A stretch of DNA of 26,775 nucleotides from Fontibacterium sp040404065 (GCA_040404065.1 JBBAJM010000003.1), one strand, 5' to 3'. Positions 8,786 through 17,002 are shown, numbered from the stretch's first letter. Numbers and translations are program-made. The notes: a model not told the origin generated them from the sequence alone.

Positions 8786-9211
8786 TTATTTAATTTTATC
8801 AAAAAGTTTTTTAAACAATTCGTTATTTTCATAATTTTTAATTTTGATAGTTTCAATTGTTTCAATTAATTTTTCTTCTTCTTCTATATCTAAATGATCT
8901 TCTATATCAACCTCTACCATTTCTGACTTTAGTTGGCAAGGTACCTTACCGATGTCAAACCCATCGGTTTGGCAAGGTACCTTACCGATGTCAAACCCAT
9001 CGGTTTGGCAAGGTACTACTTCTACTACATTTTTTTCTTCTTTAGTAATAGTTTGTTTATTTTCTTTATTATTTAGTCTATCTTGGTTATAATTGTATAA
9101 ATTTGTAAAAGAGATATATAATAATCCCAAAGATCCAAAAATAGTAAGAACACCTACAGTTCTACCAACACCTTTTACAAAAGAAGAATAAAATACTTTT
9201 TCAAATGACAT
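8786..9211 (-). CDS. Small membrane protein carrying a duplicated palindromic-element peptide
   Basis: The 141-residue protein has an N-terminal membrane segment (~15-34, VGRTVGVLTIFGSLGLLYIS), a polar linker, and an acidic Glu/Ile-rich C-terminal helix. Between them lies the peptide VPCQTDGFDIGK, twice plus a partial third copy, encoded by a 36-bp tandem palindromic element. The element contributes about 27 of 141 residues and most of the protein's cysteines. Without it the protein would read smoothly from a Glu/Val-rich segment to another acidic one, as expected for insertion into a disordered linker. The function is unknown. Confidence 0.75.
   Translation of the reverse strand: MSFEKVFYSSFVKGVGRTVGVLTIFGSLGLLYISFTNLYNYNQDRLNNKENKQTITKEEKNVVEVVPCQTDGFDIGKVPCQTDGFDIGKVPCQLKSEMVEVDIEDHLDIEEEEKLIETIETIKIKNYENNELFKKLFDKIK
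8935..9016. repeat. Palindromic element subtype A, 36-bp tandem, inside the 141-residue gene
   Basis: GGCAAGGTACC recurs at 8935 and 8971 and in part at 9007, a period of exactly 36 bases. Each unit has inverted arms CCGATG and CATCGG around TCAAACC, and a central AAGGTACCTT palindrome. The period is a multiple of three, so each copy adds 12 residues in frame. The sequence is nearly identical to that at 20019-20067 and close to the 47-bp array at 25418. Confidence 0.9.
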
Positions 9212-9252
9212 TTTAAATACTGATAATACAAAATATAAATTTCATTTTTTTT

Positions 9253-9852
9253 TTATTTTAAACGTTTAAAGTTTATAAAAACGTTTCCAATTTTTACAGT
9301 TTGAAAATAACTATTTAATAAATTTTCATAAAGATAAAAATCTAAAAATTTAGAATTAATATCAGATCTTAAACAATTAAATCCAATAATTTGTAAAGAA
9401 TTTTTATTAATATCGAAAATTCTTTTAAAATCTATTGATAATGTAATATTGTATTCAATAGCTACACTATTATGTTTTGTTCTATTTGTTAATCCTGGGC
9501 AAAAATACCCTAGAATATCACCTATAATAATAGAATCTTCATTTTGGAAATAAGTAGATGTAAGGTTTTCTAAATAAGATAAATCTTTATTATATTTTTT
9601 TAATACCTCTATAACTTTATTTTTATTACATAATAATTTAAGATGTTTGAAATAAACAAAATTTGATATATCTACATTTTTTATAAAAATAATAACATCA
9701 TAAAATTTAGAAATATCTTTATGAGATTTATATGCAGGTTTAATATTTTTTAAACAACAAATATATTCAAGAAAATTTTCTAAATCAATATCTAATGTTA
9801 TAAATAACTCGTGTAAAGAATTTAAATCATTTAAATCTAAATGTGCAAACAT
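9253..9852 (-). CDS. Hypothetical protein, 199 residues
   Basis: This is a soluble protein with an acidic, Leu-rich N-terminal half (SLHELFITLDIDLENFLEYI) and a beta-like C-terminal half. In the middle is a distinctive segment, IIIGDILGYFCPGLTNRTKH. No catalytic motif or membrane segment is visible. The GDILGYFCPG block suggests a conserved fold, and I would expect homologues in related giant viruses, but I do not recognise the family. The start ATG at 9852 is the only sensible one. It is divergent from the capsid-like gene at 9943, sharing a 90-base AT-rich spacer. Confidence 0.7.
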   Translation of the reverse strand: MFAHLDLNDLNSLHELFITLDIDLENFLEYICCLKNIKPAYKSHKDISKFYDVIIFIKNVDISNFVYFKHLKLLCNKNKVIEVLKKYNKDLSYLENLTSTYFQNEDSIIIGDILGYFCPGLTNRTKHNSVAIEYNITLSIDFKRIFDINKNSLQIIGFNCLRSDINSKFLDFYLYENLLNSYFQTVKIGNVFINFKRLK

Positions 9853-9942
9853 TCTTGTAATTTATTATGAAAATTAATTTTCTTATTAAATACATTACGT
9901 ATAAAAAATTATATTTATATAATTAAATATATATATATAACT

Positions 9943-11169
9943 ATGAATATACATGGTACATTGCCGTCTAACGATATCTTCGTTACAGGTAATCAAGGTA
10001 ATATTAAAGAGCGTTTAAAAAATGTATTTATATCGCAAAAAAATTCAGGATATCTATTTGATATGATTATAAAAAAAATCATAAAAACATATCCTCAATA
10101 TAATAATATCTTGATTGAATACATTGAAACTTATAAAATGAACATGATAAACTTGCAAGAATTAATATTTGACGATAATTTTATTTTAATATACGAAAAT
10201 AAAAAAGAGTTAGAAGATGTTTTAATAGCTTTAAATAAAATTACCGTTGGTAAATTTGAATATTTATTATTACAAGATTTAAATAAAAAACATGTAGAAG
10301 TAGAATCTGAAAAATATCAAGACAGAAATAACTCTATTAAAGAAATTACAGAAAATGAAATTGATAAAACAGAAAATGACATTGAATTAAAGGAACGTTA
10401 CGATAAACGTATTCATTTCATGTCAGATGATTCTTATAAAAATAATAAAGGACAGTATATGTATAATATTCATGTACCTAAATTAAAAAGTATAGATTTG
10501 CAGTCAATTTATTTAAAATGTAACATGTATAATATTAATGAATTAAACAATAAATTTTATATTATAGAACAAAATGTAAAAACTCTTATAACTATACCTA
10601 TTGGTTACTATTCTATTCATAATTTATTAGATTGCATGACAAAATTTTTAAATTTATCTTCTATAAATAAAAATAAAGATTATACTTTTAAATTATTTGT
10701 AAATATGTTAAAAAATAGAGTTTATTTTACTACAAATAACAATAATACCAATAACAATAATAATAACACTTTTTCTTTATTGTTTATAGAAAACGACTAT
10801 AATTATAATTTACAAAAAATATGTGGTTTTAATAGAATATCTTATGCAAATAATTCAATATATATGGCAGAGAACTCACCTGATACAAATATATTTGAAA
10901 AAATTTATGTTCAAATATTTTTAAATGATATTCCATTAAATAAATACGAAACTACTAAAAAAAACTTTTGTTATTATGATATATTGCATTTAGATATGGA
11001 AAAGGATTTTGGAAAGACATTAACATTTTCTTCAGAAAACAATCAATATGACATAGATATAGATGAAGATTTTGATTTAAAAACTATAGGATTTCAATTT
11101 AATAATAATTATAATTATAGTTTAGATAATTTGAAATTTGAAATAATTATACGCTTTGAATATATTTAA
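9943..11169 (+). CDS. Probable virion structural protein (beta-rich, capsid/penton-like C-terminal half)
   Basis: The 408-residue protein has two parts. The N-terminal ~135 residues form a helical domain (IIKKIIKTYPQYNNILIEYI, then LQELIFDDNFI). A charged linker follows, and the C-terminal half (~165-408) looks like a beta sandwich with IPIGYYSIHNLLDCMTKFLN and CGFNR. The order 'G-Y-Y-x-I-x-x-L-L' then 'x-GFNR' recalls the long viral structural proteins in which a peptide-bonding loop precedes a GF motif, so I infer a minor capsid or virion surface role. An Asn-rich run encoded by AAT/AAC repeats interrupts the sandwich near 10740. Residues 5-20 (GTLPSNDIFVTGNQGN) come from a palindromic element at the extreme N-terminus. 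Confidence 0.72.
   Translation: MNIHGTLPSNDIFVTGNQGNIKERLKNVFISQKNSGYLFDMIIKKIIKTYPQYNNILIEYIETYKMNMINLQELIFDDNFILIYENKKELEDVLIALNKITVGKFEYLLLQDLNKKHVEVESEKYQDRNNSIKEITENEIDKTENDIELKERYDKRIHFMSDDSYKNNKGQYMYNIHVPKLKSIDLQSIYLKCNMYNINELNNKFYIIEQNVKTLITIPIGYYSIHNLLDCMTKFLNLSSINKNKDYTFKLFVNMLKNRVYFTTNNNNTNNNNNNTFSLLFIENDYNYNLQKICGFNRISYANNSIYMAENSPDTNIFEKIYVQIFLNDIPLNKYETTKKNFCYYDILHLDMEKDFGKTLTFSSENNQYDIDIDEDFDLKTIGFQFNNNYNYSLDNLKFEIIIRFEYI
9955..9999. repeat. Palindromic element subtype B at the N-terminus of the capsid-like gene
   Basis: GGTACATTGCCGTCTAACGA is followed by TATCTTCGTTA and AGGTAATCAAGGTAA. Arms TAACGA and TCGTTA form a hairpin. It starts four codons after the ATG and is in frame, so the element makes up most of the first 20 residues. 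Confidence 0.7.
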
Positions 11170-11199
11170 TTATTATTTTTTATTTATTGTTATTAAGTA

Positions 11200-13110
11200 A
11201 TGAATTTAAAAGATGAATTTTTTGATGCGTTTAAAATAATATTAGATCCAGAAAAATATTGTTGTATATGTTTTAAAGATTTGCATATTTTACAAAAAAA
11301 AAGAAATAAACTACAGTCTACGAATGTATCTGAAAATTGGTTTGATTTATCATTAATAGATATACAAAGATCATTTTTTATTAATGATTATATACCAAAC
11401 AATTTATTGGTAAAAAGTTGTTGTAATATACATTATATTTGTATAGAATGTCTAAGAAAAACAGTAAATAATTATGAAAATCATCCTATAAATGAATCTA
11501 ATAGTCATATATTTTGTCCTTATCCTTTTAAAGATTGTCTTACAAAAATAGGATTTAAAAATATTTTTGAACATCATCTTATTGAAAAAATATGTACTAC
11601 AAATGATGAATGGTTGGGTTATTCTGATCATGCAAATAAATATGCATTTCCAGGATTTACCATTATAAAATGTCCAATGTATAAATGTAATACTGATATA
11701 TTAATTGAAATTGAAGAGATTAAAAATACATCAATTGGGGACCTCATTATAAAATGTTCACAAAATCCAAAATGTTTAAAGAAATTCTGTTATTATTGTA
11801 AACAGTATATTTCTTATTATACAAATAGTTGTTATGATTGTAAAACATTTTATGAAAACGAAAACCCAAATGTTTACAATTACTATATTAATAAAATAAT
11901 ACACGATTCGCCTTTAGAACAATTAAAAGAAGAAACTAAAGAAGAAACTATAGAAGAAATTATAGAAGAAACGGAAATTAGTAATTTTAGTTTTACAGAA
12001 GGATCAAACAATGGTTCTATAGAAAGTATAAAAAATAAATTAAATTATAAAGAAAGTTCTTATTTATATTTAAATAAAGAAATAACAATAGATATAGTTC
12101 TTGATCAAATAAAGAGTCTTTTAAATGAAGTATCAAGTTATATGATTTGTTGTATTTGTAGACGTAGTTTATATAAAACAGAAAAATGTAATGGATTATC
12201 TCATCATAATTTAGAAAGATGTTATGCTTGTGGCAGAATAGGTTTTACAGTCAAAGGATTAATTGAACATTGGAATTCAAATGGTATTAGTGGATGTTTC
12301 CGTTTTGATACTGACAATTATATTAAAAAAACAATACCTGAATACATTTGTAATGACCTGATTTGTTCAAATCATGAAATAGGAGATTGTAAAATATCTG
12401 AACATTCTGAAGGTATTTATAAATTAGAAAAGATGAGGATAAAATCATATATATATCATATAATAAAATCTCTTTTGCCTGAATTATCCTTAAAAGTATA
12501 TGATATATTACATGAAATGTATAAAGACGATGATAAAATATACGAATTATTACCATATAAACAAACTTTGTTAATATTGCAAAATTGTAAACAAAGATAT
12601 AAAGACTTTAGTGAAGAAATTGTTTATTCAGAGTTAAAATGTAAAAATCCAAAAGAAATAGATGATTTTTATATTAATAAAAGCTATACTTTAAAAGTTG
12701 ATGAATATATAACAAATTATTTAATTAAAAGTAATTGTAATGCTAATAATAATCAAGAAAATACTCCATTACTTATAAGTGACCTTGTAGATACCCTGGA
12801 CACCACTGACGCAGTTGATATAGACATAACTGATAGTATAATTAATTTATATGAACAAGATAATTATGATATTGTTAGTAGACAGATTACACAAGATATA
12901 AGAAGTGAAAATGTTATGAATTTATTAAATTTTTCACCTTTATATAATGATCAATCGTATTATATTCCTATATTACCTTACAGATCAACGTCTCCAACGT
13001 TGGAGGTACCTGACTATACTGATACTATAATTGATAGTATAATTAATTTATATAACGACTATAACGACTATAACTACTCTAATGACCATAGTGATAGTGA
13101 TAGTAATTAA
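11200..13110 (+). CDS. RBR/IBR-type zinc-finger protein (E3 ubiquitin ligase-like)
   Basis: The 636-residue protein has an N-terminal RING-like cluster (CCICFKDLH at 21-29, then CCNIHYICIECLRKT and FCPYPFKDC). An IBR-like cluster follows (KCPMYKCN, CSQNPKCLKKFCYYCKQY, CYDCKTF). A second set of Cys/His motifs lies in the middle (MICCICRRSLYKTEKCNGLSHHNLERCYACGR, written here as spaced pairs CCIC, CNGLSHH, CYACG). This order matches RING-between-RING E3 ligases, which carry ubiquitin on a Cys of the last domain. A Glu-rich linker (KEETKEETIEEIIEE) splits the two halves. The C-terminus is low-complexity Asp/Tyr/Ser-rich with a duplicated DSIINLY motif and a palindromic element. It may modify host or viral proteins and oppose the OTU protease. 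The catalytic Cys cannot be assigned. Confidence 0.75.
   Translation: MNLKDEFFDAFKIILDPEKYCCICFKDLHILQKKRNKLQSTNVSENWFDLSLIDIQRSFFINDYIPNNLLVKSCCNIHYICIECLRKTVNNYENHPINESNSHIFCPYPFKDCLTKIGFKNIFEHHLIEKICTTNDEWLGYSDHANKYAFPGFTIIKCPMYKCNTDILIEIEEIKNTSIGDLIIKCSQNPKCLKKFCYYCKQYISYYTNSCYDCKTFYENENPNVYNYYINKIIHDSPLEQLKEETKEETIEEIIEETEISNFSFTEGSNNGSIESIKNKLNYKESSYLYLNKEITIDIVLDQIKSLLNEVSSYMICCICRRSLYKTEKCNGLSHHNLERCYACGRIGFTVKGLIEHWNSNGISGCFRFDTDNYIKKTIPEYICNDLICSNHEIGDCKISEHSEGIYKLEKMRIKSYIYHIIKSLLPELSLKVYDILHEMYKDDDKIYELLPYKQTLLILQNCKQRYKDFSEEIVYSELKCKNPKEIDDFYINKSYTLKVDEYITNYLIKSNCNANNNQENTPLLISDLVDTLDTTDAVDIDITDSIINLYEQDNYDIVSRQITQDIRSENVMNLLNFSPLYNDQSYYIPILPYRSTSPTLEVPDYTDTIIDSIINLYNDYNDYNYSNDHSDSDSN
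12832..13053. repeat. 21-bp direct repeats in the RBR-gene tail
   Basis: GATAGTATAATTAATTTATA(T) occurs at 12832-12852 and again at 13033-13053. Both encode DSIINLY, in the same frame. The palindromic element at 12988-13010 lies between the copies. Confidence 0.85.
12988..13010. repeat. Palindromic element subtype C in the RBR gene
   Basis: ACGTCTCCAACGTTGGAGG followed by TACC contains the perfect 14-bp palindrome CTCCAACGTTGGAG (12992-13005), and ends in GGTACC. It encodes STSPTLEVPD. The CTCCAACGTT core matches the element at 6616-6665. Confidence 0.7.
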
Positions 13111-13114
13111 TATT

Positions 13115-13462
13115 TTATTTTTTCTTGATAACAGCTTTTATTTTATCTTCTACTATAAATTGTTTATTTTGAATTATAGATTGTGCTAATTCTTCTGATT
13201 TTTGAGTATCTTTTAATTTTTCATTAATTTTTTCCATAATTACTTCTTTTTTAAATGTTTGTGGTATTTTACGAGCATATAAAACTATTTCTCCATCTTT
13301 TAATGATATGCTATCCATATCATTTTTTGTCATATATTCTTTTATTTCTAATTCTAATGTATCTGCATTTTTTTTTATAGCTTTTATACCCTTTCTCATT
13401 TCTACTAATTGCTTTTGTAATTGTAGATATGTTTGAAAAGTTTCTTGAATAGGTGTTGACAT
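13115..13462 (-). CDS. Small conserved NCLDV protein, DUF5760-like
   Basis: This is a 115-residue, Lys/Glu-rich, mostly helical protein. It begins with a helix (TFQTYLQLQKQLVEMRKGIKAIKK, ~9-32) continuing to LELEIKEYM, followed by a beta-like segment (DSISLKDGEIVLYARK) and a final helix. This helix-then-strand layout matches the small giant-virus family DUF5760, whose function is unknown; a DNA-binding or packaging role is often guessed but not established. Its stop is four bases from the stop of the convergent RBR gene. Confidence 0.7.
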   Translation of the reverse strand: MSTPIQETFQTYLQLQKQLVEMRKGIKAIKKNADTLELEIKEYMTKNDMDSISLKDGEIVLYARKIPQTFKKEVIMEKINEKLKDTQKSEELAQSIIQNKQFIVEDKIKAVIKKK

Positions 13463-13490
13463 TGTATGTATTATAATAATAAAATAAACT

Positions 13491-13519
13491 TTACCGTCTA
13501 ACGACGTACATATTAGTAC
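13491..13519. repeat. Intergenic palindromic element, subtype B
   Basis: TTACCGTCTAACGACGTACA is followed by TATTAGTAC. It matches the core of the copies at 9963 and 19178. It overlaps the stop codon of the 50-residue zinc-finger ORF on the minus strand. Confidence 0.6.
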
Positions 13520-13665
13520 TTGTTTCTAAAAATACAAATGTGTTTTGATTCAAATAAATCTATTTTATTATGGCAAAGAATGCATGTTAATATATTATTA
13601 TTGTCATTGTTTTTAGTATTATCATTATTTTTAGTCTTTTTATTTTTTATAGGACTTTTTGACAT
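13513..13665 (-). CDS. 50-residue zinc-finger-like ORF
   Basis: A short minus-strand ORF from ATG at 13665 to TAA at 13513 reads MSKSPIKNKKTKNNDNTKNN, then a linker DNNN, then ILTCILCHNKIDLF and ESKHICIFRNKY. The CxxCH...HxC spacing suggests one small zinc-binding knuckle behind a basic Lys/Asn tail. It sits between the DUF5760-like gene and the divergent RFC gene, where otherwise ~270 bases would be empty. Its stop lies in a palindromic element. It is below most gene-caller length limits. I think it is real because the Cys/His spacing is kept, but it could be chance. Confidence 0.5.
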   Translation of the reverse strand: MSKSPIKNKKTKNNDNTKNNDNNNILTCILCHNKIDLFESKHICIFRNKY

Positions 13666-13730
13666 TATATAAAATAAGAAAACAAAATGAATAAAAAATA
13701 ATAACGTATAAATAATAATAAACTTGTATT

Positions 13731-15395
13731 ATGTTTGCAACAAAATACAAACCAACTATACAAAAATCTCTTTTCCATAAAGATATAATAAATCATATAA
13801 GAAAATGGATTAAAATGTTGGAAACAAACAGTGAATATAATCTTTGTTTAAAACAAATTTTATTTTTACAGGGTCCTATAGGTTGTGCTAAATCTGTAAC
13901 AGTTGAATGTTTGTTTAAAGCATATAATTTAATAGATATAGATTTAGATAATTTATCTTCTAATGAAAAAACGAATGATATATTAAATGCAATAGTTGAT
14001 TTTAATTCTTTAACATTAGAAAATACATTTACAAAAAAACGTAATAAACAAAACATTGTTTTTATCGATAATATAGAATTATGTGAAAAAGGTTTAGATA
14101 CATTTGTAGATTCGATACATAATATACATAATATACCTATTATTTTAGTATGTAATAATTTAAAATATAAAAATGTATTTTGTAATAATAATTATAAAAA
14201 TTGTACTTTGATAGAATTTAAAAAGCCTAGTTTATTAGAATTAAATAAGCTACTTTCCGACATGAATGAATCGGAAAAGTTGAATTTAACAAAGGAAAAT
14301 AATAAAGAATTAATAGAAAAATCACAATATGATATTAGACAATTGTTTTTTTTAGTAGAACAATGGTATTTAAGTAATAATATATCATTTGAGAATTTTA
14401 TAAAAGCAGTTGATATGAAATGTGAAGATCAAGATTTAAACCAAAAGATGTCTTATTTATTAGATTATAGTAAAACTTTTGATTTTAATAAATCATTTAA
14501 CATTAGTATATCTGAACCTCAAGTATTATCTAATAGTATATATCAAAATTATAATTTTATTAATGCTGAAAAAAAGAGTGACAATGATTTATTATTAAGT
14601 CGTTATTCTGATATGTTGTGTAGTATGTCTGAATCTACAATATTTCATAATCAAATTTATGAAAATCAATGTTGGGATTTATATAATGAATATACTGTAT
14701 TTTCTACAATTATACCAAGTTATTATTTTAAACTAAATAAAGATATTTTAAAAAAAGATGATTTAAAACAAATGTCTATAGTATCTTTTAAAGATTTTTC
14801 TTATAATTTTATAAATTCTTATAATGAAGTAAAAAAGATTTGTAAAACAAATTTATATTCTAAAAAATTAAATTCAAATACTAATAATACACATATAATT
14901 GACTGTATTTGCGATGTAAAGTCTTGTTTTAGTATTGTACAAATACTAATTAATTGTATTGATAAATTAAATGAATATTTTGATAAAAATAAAAAAGGGA
15001 AAAATACAACAAAAAAAGAAAAAATAGATTTATGTAATAATATTTCTGATGATTATAAAAAGTATTTTGATAAATTAATTTCTTTTATATATGAATACAA
15101 ATTATTTGAAATAAATGTAGATTCTTTAGACTTTAATAAATATAAAAATGATACTCAAATAAGAGAACATTGTAGTAAAGAAGTAGATTTACGTGTATTG
15201 AAAAGATTTTTAAATATCTTTACTTTAGATGACAGTCATAAAAATTTTAAATCCCATATAGAAATTTCTCTACAATATAAAATTTTTATAATTATTTTAA
15301 ATTATCTCCAAAAACAAAGTACCTTTAATAAATTAAGAATACACGAAACAACAGAGACTATGACAAAGGATCTTTCTGAAATTTGGAATTTCTAA
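13731..15395 (+). CDS. Replication factor C large subunit (clamp loader, RFC1-like)
   Basis: The 554-residue protein has the start of RFC1-type AAA+ subunits (FATKYKPTIQKSLFHKDII). A Walker A follows (LQGPIGCAKS, Lys54), then a Walker B-like FIDNIE where the usual Glu after Asp113 is Asn, sensor 1 (LVCNN), and a sensor 2-like helix (SQYDIRQLFFLVEQW). The C-terminal ~330 residues form the helical collar part. The complex loads PCNA on DNA for the viral replisome; Mimivirus encodes a homologue. The degenerate Walker B is compatible with RFC1, whose own ATP hydrolysis is less critical than that of the small subunits. Start chosen at the ATG giving MFATKYKPT. A hairpin begins directly after the stop. 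Confidence 0.85.
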   Translation: MFATKYKPTIQKSLFHKDIINHIRKWIKMLETNSEYNLCLKQILFLQGPIGCAKSVTVECLFKAYNLIDIDLDNLSSNEKTNDILNAIVDFNSLTLENTFTKKRNKQNIVFIDNIELCEKGLDTFVDSIHNIHNIPIILVCNNLKYKNVFCNNNYKNCTLIEFKKPSLLELNKLLSDMNESEKLNLTKENNKELIEKSQYDIRQLFFLVEQWYLSNNISFENFIKAVDMKCEDQDLNQKMSYLLDYSKTFDFNKSFNISISEPQVLSNSIYQNYNFINAEKKSDNDLLLSRYSDMLCSMSESTIFHNQIYENQCWDLYNEYTVFSTIIPSYYFKLNKDILKKDDLKQMSIVSFKDFSYNFINSYNEVKKICKTNLYSKKLNSNTNNTHIIDCICDVKSCFSIVQILINCIDKLNEYFDKNKKGKNTTKKEKIDLCNNISDDYKKYFDKLISFIYEYKLFEINVDSLDFNKYKNDTQIREHCSKEVDLRVLKRFLNIFTLDDSHKNFKSHIEISLQYKIFIIILNYLQKQSTFNKLRIHETTETMTKDLSEIWNF

Positions 15396-15418
15396 ATACT
15401 TTTTAAAAAAAAAAGTAT
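15396..15418 (+). terminator. Hairpin directly after the RFC gene
   Basis: ATACTTTTT, five A, AAAAAGTAT: a 9-bp stem starting one base after the RFC stop codon. Mimivirus transcripts are known to end at such palindromes. It is also the left end of the repeat block that follows. Confidence 0.6.
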
Positions 15419-15522
15419 GCAAAAAAATATTAAAATTTTAACCAAAGTATTTCATTTTTAAAAAAGTATATTAAAATTTTAACCAAAGTATTTCATTTTT
15501 AAAAAAGTATATTAAAATTTTA

Positions 15523-15622
15523 NNNNNNNNNNNNNNNNNNNNNNNNNNNNNNNNNNNNNNNNNNNNNNNNNNNNNNNNNNNNNNNNNNNNNNNNNNNNNN
15601 NNNNNNNNNNNNNNNNNNNNNN
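15523..15622. other. Assembly gap of 100 N
   Basis: Exactly 100 N, the conventional size for an unknown gap, falling within the 41-bp tandem array. Confidence 0.99.
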
Positions 15623-15685
15623 ACCAAAGTATTTCATTTTTAAAAAAGTATATTTAACATTTTTAAAAATATATATTTTTTTTGC

Positions 15686-15709
15686 ATACTTTTTTTTAAA
15701 AAAAAGTAT
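15686..15709. terminator. Perfect 24-bp palindrome next to the 74-residue gene stop
   Basis: ATAC, eight T, eight A, GTAT: perfectly self-complementary, ending two bases before the stop codon of the minus-strand gene at 15712. It is a probable RNA 3'-end hairpin for that gene and the right inverted end of the repeat block. Confidence 0.6.
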
Positions 15710-15711
15710 TA

Positions 15712-15936
15712 TTATTGAAAACCTACAGAGTACATGTTATACATGCTTTTTAGACAAACTAAAACAAGTAAAGAAGAACATACAGTATTAGTGATGACAA
15801 AGTAAAAGTTTCCTGCTTTATTTTTTCTTAGGTCAGATGATTTATTATAACATTCTATAGCTATAGCAGAAGTTGCGATTGATAGAGTTGCAAAAGTTAA
15901 TATAACAAAAGCAATAGCGAAATTAGTGAGATCCAT
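15712..15936 (-). CDS. Small two-helix membrane protein
   Basis: The 74-residue protein has two hydrophobic segments (~6-27, AIAFVILTFATLSIATSAIA, and ~47-64, FVITNTVCSSLLVLVCL). They are joined by a short positively charged loop (YNKSSDLRKNKAG). Short two-TM proteins like this are common in the inner virion membrane of NCLDVs, but I cannot name a family. It ends at a strong palindrome and lies downstream of RNase III on the same strand, separated by a 109-base AT-rich spacer in which I see no other feature. Confidence 0.7.
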   Translation of the reverse strand: MDLTNFAIAFVILTFATLSIATSAIAIECYNKSSDLRKNKAGNFYFVITNTVCSSLLVLVCLKSMYNMYSVGFQ

Positions 15937-16045
15937 TTTTGTTTATATTATAAAAATAAAAAAATAATTTTAATTAAATAGATTATAATTATTTTTATTC
16001 CGCTTTATAATTATTATTATAGGTATTTAAAGTTTTAATAAAAAT

Positions 16046-17002
16046 TTAAAAATTTAAATCTATATGCAAATTTTCCAAACATGTTTTTGCACATTCTTGT
16101 TCAGCACTTGTAACTTTACGACCAAATCCAATACCTAATATATAATTATCATTTTGGCATATTTGCAAGAGTTTTGAAAAAACACTTGGATTTTTTAATC
16201 TATATTCTTCTAATATATATGCATTGTATTTCTTTACATCAATCTGTATTATTTCACTCATTTCGGATAATTGTTTATCCGATATAACCAACATTCTTGT
16301 AAATATTTTTCTATACAGTGGACCATCTTCTTGTAAAGAACTATACACAGGTGGTTTAAATCTAATTTTTTGGAAAAAACGTTGTAAAGAGTCTTTAAAA
16401 TTATCGTTTGTAGATATTAATTCTGCAAAATCAATAATATTTTCTATAACTGATCTAACAAAACGATCTGCATAAAGATATCCTTTTTCTCCAAAATCTA
16501 TTAAAATAGAACCAATAAATGCTTCAAATGAGTCTTCGTAGAAGCTAGGTGTACCCCTCCCCCTGGTAGTGTCGAGGATTGTCTGATTTTCTACTTGTAA
16601 AGAAAGCAAAATGTACTTTTTAAATCCCAAAGTAATACCAATTTTGTGTAACATACTACATTTTTCAATTTTAATTTTTAATCTTGTTAAAAATCCTTCT
16701 CGTTCATTTCCAAAACGTTCAAACAAATATCTTCCCATAATAGCTTTTAATATAGAATCACCTAGATATTCAAGACGTTCACTTGAAGATTTTGGTAAAT
16801 AAAAATTTGATAAAGAACTAATTTCTCCATTTGTCATTTGATGTTGAATAGCTTGATAATAACTTTCATGAATAAAAGCTTCTTGATAATGTTCTAAATT
16901 ATTTATTTTTAAAAAGGTACCATCGTCACCTATGTTTTCAAAATAATTTAGAATATTTTCAACTTCGTCTTTTGTAATTAAACGATTATTTGGATTATCC
17001 AT
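16046..17002 (-). CDS. Ribonuclease III (Mimivirus R343 type)
   Basis: This 318-residue endoribonuclease cleaves double-stranded RNA. The catalytic domain is intact: HESY near 45, the signature SSERLEYLGDSILK with Glu78 and Asp82, and YEDSFEAFIG with Asp157 and Glu160, so the four metal-binding acidic residues are present. The C-terminal ~100 residues (RKIFTRMLV...ILGIGFGRKVTSAEQECAKT) form a double-stranded-RNA-binding domain ending in the usual Ala-rich helix. The start is set at the ATG at 17002 (MDNPNNRL), because extension to 17035 would use TTG and run into a promoter-like motif. It may process viral or host RNAs. The upstream gene ends 44 bases before. Confidence 0.9.
   Translation of the reverse strand: MDNPNNRLITKDEVENILNYFENIGDDGTFLKINNLEHYQEAFIHESYYQAIQHQMTNGEISSLSNFYLPKSSSERLEYLGDSILKAIMGRYLFERFGNEREGFLTRLKIKIEKCSMLHKIGITLGFKKYILLSLQVENQTILDTTRGRGTPSFYEDSFEAFIGSILIDFGEKGYLYADRFVRSVIENIIDFAELISTNDNFKDSLQRFFQKIRFKPPVYSSLQEDGPLYRKIFTRMLVISDKQLSEMSEIIQIDVKKYNAYILEEYRLKNPSVFSKLLQICQNDNYILGIGFGRKVTSAEQECAKTCLENLHIDLNF

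Larger units (their letters stand above)
15396..15709. repeat. 41-bp tandem repeat block with inverted ends and an internal assembly gap
   Basis: This 316-base stretch without a gene holds a 41-bp tandem repeat (ATTAAAATTTTAACCAAAGT then ATTTCATTTTTAAAAAAGTAT) at 15429 and 15470, with partial copies on each side of a 100-N gap. The block begins with ATACTTTTT...AAAAAGTATGCAAAAAA and ends with the reverse complement of nearly the same sequence (15674-15709), so it is flanked by inverted repeats of about 32 bases. The true length is unknown because of the gap. Confidence 0.85.

Noticed and set aside
16540..16575. GC-rich RGRGTPS segment in RNase III as a palindromic element
   Set aside because: Similar residues occur at this place in Mimivirus-type RNase III as I recall it, and no element ends are present.
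16915..16932. GGTACCATCGTCACC in RNase III as an element
   Set aside because: It has GGTACC only and lacks arms or a core match; too short to support.
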